The notes under the pieces are model-generated. The model saw only the letters and a program-made list of their open reading frames with translations, had not been told where the DNA came from and searched no databases. The translations under genes and the position numbers were made by a program. Below, in pieces: positions 7,038 through 13,306 of a DNA stretch of 15,117 nucleotides. Numbering within the stretch: the stretch's first letter is position 1; every line of letters begins with the position of its first letter. This DNA is from CAZQLW01 sp964639875 (GTDB lineage Archaea > Nanobdellota > Nanobdellia > Woesearchaeales > GW2011-AR9), in NCBI GenBank assembly GCA_964639875.1, contig CAZXEM010000024.1:1-15117 (forward strand), written 5' to 3'.

Positions 7038-8161
7038 TTTAGAATAAATTCCATCAATTCTTCTTTGTTTTCTTTTGGAGTTGAAGTGGGTCTTCCTAAT
7101 TCTTTTCTTGCCCCTTTGTTTACTTTAATTTCTAATAGTGTTGGCCCTTCTAGTTGTTGGATTTCTTTCATTTTAACTCTAATTTCCTCTTCGTTTTGAG
7201 CTGAGAACACGTTCTTATATCCGTTAGCTTGAGCAACTTGCGGAATATTAATATTGTCTGCAGCAGTTGGTTGTCCTCCTACTGAGTCATGTGCAAAATT
7301 GTTCAATACAATATGGCACAGATTCTTTGGTTGTAATTGACCAATTGTTGATAAAGCACCCATATGCATTATTAGCGCACCATCACCGTCAAAACAGTAT
7401 ACTTTTTTTCCTGGTTTTTGTAAGGCGACTCCTAAGGCAATTGAAGATGAATGACCCATTGAACCAACAGTTAAGAAATCTCTTTCGTGTCCTTGTTGAA
7501 GTTCTTCTCTAAATTCAAATAATTCTCTTGATGTTTTTCCAGTAGTTGAAACTACAATCGCATCATCTTCTAATAATGGAACAAGTGTTCTGATAGCTTG
7601 TTCGCGATTAAGAGGGTAATTTGTTGTTTTTGTATTTTGTAATTTATGTTCTGTGAAAGTTCCTTTTCTTACAATAAGAGCATAGGGGGTTTTATGATTT
7701 TCCATATGTGTAATTGCTTTACCAATCTCTATTTCTGTTTCTTCGATTGTATTTGGAACAATTGAATAAGGTATTTTTAGAACATCCAACATATCCAGCG
7801 TGATTTTCCCCATTCTTGCATGTTGTGGTTCATCTTTTTTTCCTGGTTCGCCTCTCCATCCTATAATCAATAACATCGGAACAGAATAAACATCTTCATC
7901 AGTTAAAGAAGTTAATGGATTAACACAATTTCCCAATCCTGAATTTTGCATGTAAACAATGGCGGGGTTGTTTGTGCTTAAATAATATCCACTGGCTAAA
8001 CCAATCGCATTACCTTCATTTGCAGTTACAATATTCCTTTCTGGGGGAACATTATCTGTGATGTAAGAACATAATTGTTTTAATGTAGAATCGGGTACTC
8101 CTGTAAAGAAATCCATCTCATTATCTCGTAAAAGTTCATAAAAAATCTTGGGAGAGATCAT
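7034..8161 (-). CDS. ppd: Phosphonopyruvate decarboxylase, 375 aa
   Basis: Thiamine-diphosphate enzyme converting phosphonopyruvate to phosphonoacetaldehyde and CO2, the step that makes phosphonate synthesis irreversible. The N-terminal half has F-F-T-G-V-P-D-S (18-25), characteristic of this enzyme, and T-A-N-E-G-N-A-I-G with the likely cofactor-activating E49, plus G-W-R-G-E-P-G at 101-107. The C-terminal half carries the cofactor motif: G-D-G (259-261) then N-N (287-288), about 27 residues later. Length is normal. The start has GAGGTC four bases upstream and an ATGA overlap with the PEP mutase gene; its own stop also overlaps the next start by four bases. All three reactions should therefore be produced in step. 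Sulfopyruvate decarboxylase is the closest alternative, but the neighbours decide for phosphonopyruvate. Confidence 0.92.
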   Translation of the reverse strand: MISPKIFYELLRDNEMDFFTGVPDSTLKQLCSYITDNVPPERNIVTANEGNAIGLASGYYLSTNNPAIVYMQNSGLGNCVNPLTSLTDEDVYSVPMLLIIGWRGEPGKKDEPQHARMGKITLDMLDVLKIPYSIVPNTIEETEIEIGKAITHMENHKTPYALIVRKGTFTEHKLQNTKTTNYPLNREQAIRTLVPLLEDDAIVVSTTGKTSRELFEFREELQQGHERDFLTVGSMGHSSSIALGVALQKPGKKVYCFDGDGALIMHMGALSTIGQLQPKNLCHIVLNNFAHDSVGGQPTAADNINIPQVAQANGYKNVFSAQNEEEIRVKMKEIQQLEGPTLLEIKVNKGARKELGRPTSTPKENKEELMEFILK

Positions 8162-9816
8162 TGTTGACCTCTTCTTTGAGCAAGCATTGCGTTAACTCTT
8201 TTGTAATCATCAAAAGTATGTACTTCACTCCAGCCTTTATGTATTTCTACGCATTTTACTTTATGTCCTTTTTCTATTAATCTCTGGATGGCTTTGGTTA
8301 AATCTGCCCCTTTCATTTCTTCAACATTTTCATGATATATTTTTTTTAACAACTCAATGCCTCTCGCACTGAATAAAGCTATGCCAATAAATTCAAAGTT
8401 TGCTTCTTCAAAGCTTACGCTTGAACCAATCTTGATAATTTCATTATCGTTATCAAGTGTTAAGCTCCTTTCTCCATAAACAGGATTGTTCCTTGCTGTA
8501 ACTAAGTCCAATTTTTTTCCAGTTCGGTGAGGATGCATTTTGTAAGTAGAATCAATTGCCAAAACGATGTCATCATCTCTTTTAATTATTTTTTCAATGA
8601 CTTCTTTCTCAAATATAATGTCTGAAAAAGTAATCAATGTTTTCCCTTCCATTTTTTCCTGAGCGTGCATGATTGAATGAAACACTTTTGTTTTAGAAAA
8701 GTCCGGGTTTTCAATTTTATTAATTCCTTCAACATTAATTTTATTACTACAATAGCCCGTAATCACATTGATGTCAGAAATTCCGCAAGAGTTAAGCAAT
8801 TCTACATTCCTTTGTAAGATTGTTTTCCCATTGACGTCCAGCATACAAGTTGGTGTGTCGTTAAGGTAAATTTGTTGTAAAGTTTCATCAATTGGCTTTC
8901 CTGCAGCCGGAATGATGGAGGTGATGTGTTCTTTGTCTTTGACAAACTGTTTTTCATGTTCTTTCATTTCAAAAGTACCTTGCAGTTCAAATAGCTCTTT
9001 AACAGGGATCAACTTTTCTGAAACAGTATGGATTCCGCCCTCCTCATTAATTTCTTTTAATGTATCTTTAATTGCAGTTACCGCGGTTCTGATAACGTGG
9101 TTTGCGTAGATGACCATTTTCACTTGAGGGTAATTTTTAATTTTTTCTTCTGTGAAAGTGTAATAATTTGTGGGTACAATTACTATTGGAATGTTTTCTT
9201 TCCACTCTTCTAAGAATCGGATGACTTCCGCAGGGTCACTTTTTTTTGAATGAATCATAATTGCATCTGCGCCGGCTTTAAAATAAGCATTTGCTCTTTT
9301 CATCGCTTCTTCATGTCCCCAACCAGCAATTAAAGCTTCAACTCTGGCCATGACCATAAAATCGGGATTTTTTTGAGCATTTTTTGCAGCTAGAATTTTA
9401 CCCGCAAATTCGGCAATTGAAGCTAATTCTTGTTTTCCTCCTGTTAACAAACTATTTTGTTTTGGAAACTTCTTGTCTTCCATAATAATTCCTGCAATTC
9501 CCGCGGACTCAAATTTTTGAACCATTCTAATTACGTTAATAGAATTACCATAACCTTGATCAACATCAACAACTACGGGGACTGAAACAGCATCATTCAT
9601 CGAAATTGCTGCGTTTAAATAGTCAGTCATTGTAAGAATATTAGCATCTGGAACTGCATGAGAAGCAGAAGTTTCTAATGAAGAAGCCCAAATACCTTCA
9701 AAACCAGCTTTTTCTATGAGTTTAGCTGTTAAACCATTATGTGCACCAACTATACGGAAGAATCCTTCTTTAGCAAATAATTCTCTTAACTGTTTTGTTT
9801 TTGACATTTGATACAT
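8158..9816 (-). CDS. pepM: Fusion: phosphoenolpyruvate mutase and nucleotidyltransferase-like domain, 552 aa
   Basis: PEP mutase catalyses the C-P bond-forming entry step, PEP to phosphonopyruvate. Residues 1 to about 290 have W-A-S-S (43-46), the metal-site V-D-V-D-Q-G-Y-G (83-90), the diagnostic E-D-K-x5-N-S (E113 to S122) that separates PEP mutases from isocitrate-lyase relatives, and A-R-V-E-A (157-161). From about 297 on is a nucleotidyltransferase-fold domain: I-I-P-A-A-G (301-306), L-D-V-N-G-K-T-I-L (326-334), S-D with D399, and E-V-H-T-F-D-D-Y near the end. The usual G-x-G-x-R after A-A-G and the P-K lysine are missing, so its activity is doubtful. The first ATG is at 9816; a second at 9807, giving M-S-K-T-K, is equally plausible. 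It is the first gene of the operon and has its own TATA-like promoter. PepM is secure; the role of the tail is open. Confidence 0.93.
   Translation of the reverse strand: MYQMSKTKQLRELFAKEGFFRIVGAHNGLTAKLIEKAGFEGIWASSLETSASHAVPDANILTMTDYLNAAISMNDAVSVPVVVDVDQGYGNSINVIRMVQKFESAGIAGIIMEDKKFPKQNSLLTGGKQELASIAEFAGKILAAKNAQKNPDFMVMARVEALIAGWGHEEAMKRANAYFKAGADAIMIHSKKSDPAEVIRFLEEWKENIPIVIVPTNYYTFTEEKIKNYPQVKMVIYANHVIRTAVTAIKDTLKEINEEGGIHTVSEKLIPVKELFELQGTFEMKEHEKQFVKDKEHITSIIPAAGKPIDETLQQIYLNDTPTCMLDVNGKTILQRNVELLNSCGISDINVITGYCSNKINVEGINKIENPDFSKTKVFHSIMHAQEKMEGKTLITFSDIIFEKEVIEKIIKRDDDIVLAIDSTYKMHPHRTGKKLDLVTARNNPVYGERSLTLDNDNEIIKIGSSVSFEEANFEFIGIALFSARGIELLKKIYHENVEEMKGADLTKAIQRLIEKGHKVKCVEIHKGWSEVHTFDDYKRVNAMLAQRRGQQ
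8166..8171 (-). promoter_or_regulatory. Ribosome binding site of the phosphonopyruvate decarboxylase gene
   Basis: Minus-strand GAGGTC with a 4-base spacer to the ATG of the ATGA overlap. It supports the start at 8161 and translational coupling to the upstream gene. Confidence 0.6.
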
Positions 9817-9832
9817 TTTATTATATACCTTA

Positions 9833-9878
9833 TTACAGATTGTGTTAAAGTTAGGTTATAAATATTGTGTATCTGTAA
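9833..9878 (-). promoter_or_regulatory. Phosphonate operon promoter flanked by an inverted repeat
   Basis: On the minus strand an archaeal-like TATA box (ATATTTATAACC, plus-strand 9855-9866) lies about 40-50 bases before the pepM start, placing the transcript start near 9834. Perfect 8-base arms, TTACAGAT at 9833-9840 and ATCTGTAA at 9871-9878, flank it 30 bases apart, and ATTGTGT occurs twice inside the interval. The arrangement suggests a repressor operator, which is inference. The rest of the 103-base gap (9817-9919) shows nothing further. Confidence 0.45.
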
Positions 9879-9919
9879 GACTTGATATGTATGATTTTTT
9901 GAACAAGTTTATTTTTGAT

Positions 9920-10273
9920 TTAAGCCCCATAACCCACAAATAAAATACCTATTAAAATCATAATAATTCCAAGCCATTTTAAGTCATTCATTTTTTCTTT
10001 TAGAAATTTAATTGAAAGTAAAGACACCCAAACATAATTTAATCCAGCAATAGGATAAATAGTAGAGAGATCTCCAAATTTTAATGCGAAAACATATATT
10101 AAAGCAGAAATGCCGTAAAAAAAGAATCCTAAATACAAAAAATGATTTTTTAATAGATTGAGTATATTTTTATTAGCTAAGCGTGAAGTGTACTTGAAAA
10201 ATAAAGCACCAAACGCACTAATTATTGTTGCAAGTATTGCAAAACCAAATCCATAAATCAAATCACTGGTCAT
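9920..10273 (-). CDS. SMR/EamA-type small membrane protein, pair 2 subunit B (117 aa)
   Basis: Four predicted helices with A-L-K-F-G-D-L-S-T-I-Y-P and F-L-K-E-K-M-N, the superfamily core. It is the same length as the 1945-2298 protein and aligns with it without gaps, including S-R-x-x-N-K-N-I and the final G-A. AAGGAG at 10282-10287 lies 8 bases before the ATG at 10273, chosen here; an ATG at 10279 would be only 2 bases from it and a TTG at 10291 would precede it. It overlaps its partner by 11 bases. It lies directly upstream of the phosphonate operon on the same strand, 103 bases away, so this pair is the better candidate for handling a phosphonate-linked product. Confidence 0.8.
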   Translation of the reverse strand: MTSDLIYGFGFAILATIISAFGALFFKYTSRLANKNILNLLKNHFLYLGFFFYGISALIYVFALKFGDLSTIYPIAGLNYVWVSLLSIKFLKEKMNDLKWLGIIMILIGILFVGYGA

Positions 10274-10625
10274 TTTCATCACTCCTTGCAATTAGTACGA
10301 TTCCGAAAATTACAAATACAATTGCCCAGATTTTAAAGTGGTTAATTTCTTCAGCAAAAAAGAAAAAAGAAATTAATGTTACCCAAATAAAATTTAAAGC
10401 AATTATGGGGTAAAGAGTTGAGAGATTTCCAAATTTTAAAGCTATAATTAATAAAATAGCTCCCAATGTACAAACACTAAACCCCAAGATTAGTTGATAA
10501 TTAGTCAACAAAATTAAAATGTCCCATTGAAATGTTTCTGAACTCCTCTTGAATAAAAATTCACCTACACCAGTAAATAAAGTACAAATAATCATTAATA
10601 AAATCCCTATTTTTAAATTTTTCAT
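10263..10625 (-). CDS. SMR/EamA-type small membrane protein, pair 2 subunit A (120 aa)
   Basis: Four predicted helices with A-L-K-F-G-N-L-S-T-L-Y-P and a polar C-terminal tail. By eye it matches the 2291-2653 protein at roughly half of positions and has the same length. With subunit B it probably forms a heterodimeric ArnE/ArnF-like flippase. It is the first gene of its transcript: a weak AGGT precedes the ATG, and a TATA-like AAATTATAAG lies about 40-50 bases upstream on the minus strand (near 10664-10676). It is divergent from the glycosyltransferase at 10801. Drug export cannot be excluded from the sequence, but the glycan context argues against it. Confidence 0.8.
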   Translation of the reverse strand: MKNLKIGILLMIICTLFTGVGEFLFKRSSETFQWDILILLTNYQLILGFSVCTLGAILLIIALKFGNLSTLYPIIALNFIWVTLISFFFFAEEINHFKIWAIVFVIFGIVLIARSDENDQ

Positions 10626-10708
10626 CGAAAACCTATTTACTCTTTGTAATTTTTGTGTTTACAATTCTTATAATTTGCGAATATTTTGATGAATAGTTAA
10701 ACAAGAAC

Positions 10709-10743
10709 TTATTTTCATAACTCTATTTAAATAACTTGTTAAA
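10709..10743 (+). promoter_or_regulatory. TATA-like upstream element, copy B (GT4 at 10801)
   Basis: Same ordered blocks as at 3895-3928: TTATTTTCATA, TATTTAAAT (10724-10732), ACTT, TTAAA. Here the TATA-like block ends 68 bases before the ATG, so transcription would start near 10755 with a leader of about 45 bases. No Shine-Dalgarno site precedes the ATG. The remaining intergenic bases (10626-10800) are AT-rich without other visible structure. Confidence 0.45.
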
Positions 10744-10800
10744 AATAGCTCTGGAATAATTAAATAAAGATAATGGTTTCCATAACCAATAAAATATAAA

Positions 10801-12033
10801 ATGAAAATTTTAATGCTAATTGATCAAAAGTACCCAACTGAACATGTATTTCTTGAAGAAGTATATTCAAAAATATTTAAAGAGAAGGGGCACCAAATCG
10901 TTTGGGTAATGAAAGCTAAAGATACTTTCCAGAAAAAAATAAAAATTGGATATTGGAATGAAAATAAAGTTTACATTTTACCTACTAATAATAATATTTT
11001 GTTAGATTATTTTTTTTTAATTAAAGATTTAATGGAATTAAAAAAAATGTTGACATTAAAAAAGGAAAAGTTTGATTTGATTTATGTACGTAATGATCCG
11101 TTTATGGGGATTTTTGCAAGATTTTTTTCTAAAAAAAGTAAAATTCCTTTCGTTTTTCAGTTATCGCATTTAAAATCCGAAGAAACAATTTACTTTGCTA
11201 AAAACGGTCTTTATGGGACTAGGATGAAAAATTTTATTTTAGGAAAAATTAGCCAAAAATTAACTAATTTCTCATTAAAAAAAGCTAATTTAGTTTTTCC
11301 AATCAGTGAAATGATGAAAACTTATTTGATTCGTAAGGGATTAAAACAGAATAAAATGTTGTCTTTGCCATTAGGTGCTAATCCCAAAATTAAAGTTAAC
11401 AAGCATGAAGTTGAAAAAATAAAACAAGAGTATAATCTCAAAGATGGAAACACATTAGTTTATTTAGGAACTTTGATTAAAACTAGGGACCCTGTGTTTT
11501 TATTTAAAATTATAAAACAACTTAAACCAGATTTTCCTAAAATTAAATTATTAGTGGTTGGAGAAGGTAAAACTAAGCATGATTTGTTAGATTATAAGGA
11601 TTATGTTAAGAAAAATAATTTACAAGAAAATATTTTTTTTATTGGAAAAGTTCCCCGTTGGCAAGTGCCTAACTATCTTGCTGCTGCCGATATAGGTCTT
11701 TCACAGTTTCCTCCTGTACCAATACTAAAAATGAATTCTCCAATAAAATTAATGGAATATATGAACTTGGGTTTACCTGTTGTTGCTAATAATTATAATC
11801 CTGAACAAAAACTAATTGTTACTGAATCCGGTGGAGGTTTTTGTGTTGATTATCAGGTTGAAGATTTTTGTAAAGTCATTAAAGAGTTAGTAAGAAATGA
11901 CCGGTTACGGTTAAAGATGGGCCAGAAAGCGCAAAATTATATTCGTAAGGAAAGGAACTATCAAAAATTAGCAGATAAAGCTGAAAAAAGGATATTATCC
12001 TTAATAAATGATGGGGACTATAAATCTTTATAA
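10801..12033 (+). CDS. GT4-family (GT-B fold) glycosyltransferase, 410 aa
   Basis: Nucleotide-sugar-dependent glycosyltransferase. N-terminal domain begins M-K-I-L-M-L-I-D and includes F-D-L-I-Y-V-R-N-D-P at 91-100 and a linker-side P-I-S-E. The donor domain has Y-L-G-T-L (221-225), V-V-G-E-G (252-256), A-A-D-I-G-L (295-300) and S-P-I-K-L-M-E-Y (313-320), where E319 is the second glutamate of the GT4 motif and the first is replaced, as in the S-P-x-K subgroup; G-L-P-V-V-A-N follows. It shares fold but little detail with the enzyme at 3940, so the two likely add different sugars. It has its own promoter element and is followed after 36 bases by the methyltransferase on the same strand. Donor and acceptor are unknown. 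Confidence 0.87.
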   Translation: MKILMLIDQKYPTEHVFLEEVYSKIFKEKGHQIVWVMKAKDTFQKKIKIGYWNENKVYILPTNNNILLDYFFLIKDLMELKKMLTLKKEKFDLIYVRNDPFMGIFARFFSKKSKIPFVFQLSHLKSEETIYFAKNGLYGTRMKNFILGKISQKLTNFSLKKANLVFPISEMMKTYLIRKGLKQNKMLSLPLGANPKIKVNKHEVEKIKQEYNLKDGNTLVYLGTLIKTRDPVFLFKIIKQLKPDFPKIKLLVVGEGKTKHDLLDYKDYVKKNNLQENIFFIGKVPRWQVPNYLAAADIGLSQFPPVPILKMNSPIKLMEYMNLGLPVVANNYNPEQKLIVTESGGGFCVDYQVEDFCKVIKELVRNDRLRLKMGQKAQNYIRKERNYQKLADKAEKRILSLINDGDYKSL

Positions 12034-12035
12034 AA
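12027..12035 (+). promoter_or_regulatory. TATA-like box of the methyltransferase gene
   Basis: TTTATAAAA overlaps the last codons of the glycosyltransferase gene. Its centre is about 39 bases before the ATG at 12070, leaving a short leader without a Shine-Dalgarno site. This pattern is typical of archaea. Read-through from the upstream gene is equally possible. Confidence 0.4.
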
Positions 12036-12069
12036 CGACAATCCTCACTTAAAAATTAGAAATAAAAAG

Positions 12070-13224
12070 ATGAAAAAAAGATTACTTAAATTAATTGAAT
12101 GTAAAAAATGTTGGCAAGATTTTAAGTTGCACGTTTTTAAAGAAGAAAATAAAGAAATTAAAGATGGTCTTTTAGTTTGTCCTCAATGTAATAATTACTA
12201 TTCCATTGTTAACTTTATTCCTCGAATTTTGCCTAAAAAGTTTTATTATAATTCTAAATTCGAACTATTTTACCATCAACAAATTAAAAAAATTGTTAAA
12301 GATTATCAGTTTGAGGAAGATAAGGATTTTTTTAAAAAACTTAAACAAGATAATATTAAATTTTTTGGGTATGAATGGGTTCATTTTGATCGACACGGTT
12401 TTGATGATCGTATCTATCATGAAAAGTTTGAAAAAAATATTTTTCATGAAAAAACATTATTAAGAACTAAAGAATTAAATAATAAACTTGTTCTTGATGC
12501 TGGTTGTGGTAATGGTCGTTATACCTATCAAGCTTTATGTTGCGGGGCAGAAGTAGTAGGCTTTGATTTAGGCCCCGGTGTAGAATCAGCTTATCATAAC
12601 ACGGCTCAATTTCCAAAAGCCCACATTATTCAGTCAGACATTTTTAACCTTCCATTCAAAAATGAAGTTTTTGATATTGCTTTTACTATTGGAGTAATTC
12701 ACCATACCGGAAATTCAAAAAGAGCTTTTTATTCACTTTTATCTCCATTAAAAATTAATGGAACTTTAGCAGTAACTTGTTACCATAAAGGTAATTTCAT
12801 CTGGGAATTTAATGATTGGTGGATACGTTTAATTACAACCAGAATGTCTATTCCTAAATTAATGAAATTGTCAAACTTTTTAGCCAAAAGTTGTCTGTTT
12901 TGTGGTTTAGCCATTGAAAAACCAGTCAATCTTTTGTTTAGATGGGAACCGAACGTTTCCATTATGTACGATTGGTACAGTGCACCAATTGCTCACCATC
13001 ACACTTATCCGGAAGTGTATTCTTGGTGTAAACAGTTTGGAATTAATCTTACGGAAGATTTACGTTGGGAAAAACGTGAATGGATCAGAAACATTCGGTG
13101 GGTAAGAAAATTTGTTGCTCCTGACTGGGCAATTACAGTTAGGGGAATAAAAAGTGGTGAAAAAGTTGTTAAACTTCGACCGAAGCATATTTATGATAAG
13201 AAAAAAGTTTCTTGGGATGATTAA
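12070..13224 (+). CDS. SAM-dependent methyltransferase with N-terminal four-cysteine (Trm112-like) domain, 384 aa
   Basis: The N-terminal 55 residues resemble a Trm112-type zinc domain: C11-x2-C14 and C37-P-Q-C40, followed by Y-Y-S-I-V-N-F-I-P-R. The class I methyltransferase core follows: motif I V-L-D-A-G-C-G-N-G at 141-149, the ribose-binding acidic residue in G-F-D-L-G at 164-168, S-D-I-F-N-L-P-F at 189-196, and G-V-I-H-H-T at 208-213. A tryptophan-rich C-terminal region of about 140 residues is not assigned. Fusions of this kind are common in glycan clusters, where they methylate sugars or lipid carriers; that role is inferred from neighbours. It sits between a glycosyltransferase and an asparagine synthase on the same strand. 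Quinone or tRNA methylation is less likely here. Confidence 0.82.
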   Translation: MKKRLLKLIECKKCWQDFKLHVFKEENKEIKDGLLVCPQCNNYYSIVNFIPRILPKKFYYNSKFELFYHQQIKKIVKDYQFEEDKDFFKKLKQDNIKFFGYEWVHFDRHGFDDRIYHEKFEKNIFHEKTLLRTKELNNKLVLDAGCGNGRYTYQALCCGAEVVGFDLGPGVESAYHNTAQFPKAHIIQSDIFNLPFKNEVFDIAFTIGVIHHTGNSKRAFYSLLSPLKINGTLAVTCYHKGNFIWEFNDWWIRLITTRMSIPKLMKLSNFLAKSCLFCGLAIEKPVNLLFRWEPNVSIMYDWYSAPIAHHHTYPEVYSWCKQFGINLTEDLRWEKREWIRNIRWVRKFVAPDWAITVRGIKSGEKVVKLRPKHIYDKKKVSWDD

Positions 13225-13263
13225 AGTCGTTTAATTTGCTTAAAATGGTCAAATAAAGAATTA

Positions 13264-13276
13264 AAGTTCATAAATA
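13264..13276 (+). promoter_or_regulatory. Promoter of the asparagine synthase gene
   Basis: AAGTTCATAAATA combines a purine-rich BRE-like start with a TATA-like core, as in archaeal promoters. Transcription would begin near 13298-13303, only a few bases before the ATG at 13307, giving a leaderless or nearly leaderless mRNA; no Shine-Dalgarno site is present. Confidence 0.5.
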
Positions 13277-13306
13277 CTTTAATAGGAATTGTTACTTCTC
13301 TTTAAA

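Noticed and set aside
7034..8161. Sulfopyruvate decarboxylase or acetolactate synthase instead of phosphonopyruvate decarboxylase
   Set aside because: The size, the F-T-G-V-P-D-S start and overlaps with PEP mutase and AEP transaminase genes all favour phosphonopyruvate.
8158..9816. Isocitrate lyase, methylisocitrate lyase or phosphonopyruvate hydrolase instead of PEP mutase
   Set aside because: The E-D-K-x5-N-S motif is present in full, and the adjacent decarboxylase uses the mutase product.
12206..12463. Plus-strand open frame of 85 codons inside the methyltransferase gene
   Set aside because: Its sequence is low-complexity (I, L, K) and the overlapping methyltransferase frame carries conserved motifs.
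13225..13306. Possible small RNA or riboswitch before the asparagine synthase gene
   Set aside because: Only 82 bases, no convincing stem pairs, and most is accounted for by the promoter.
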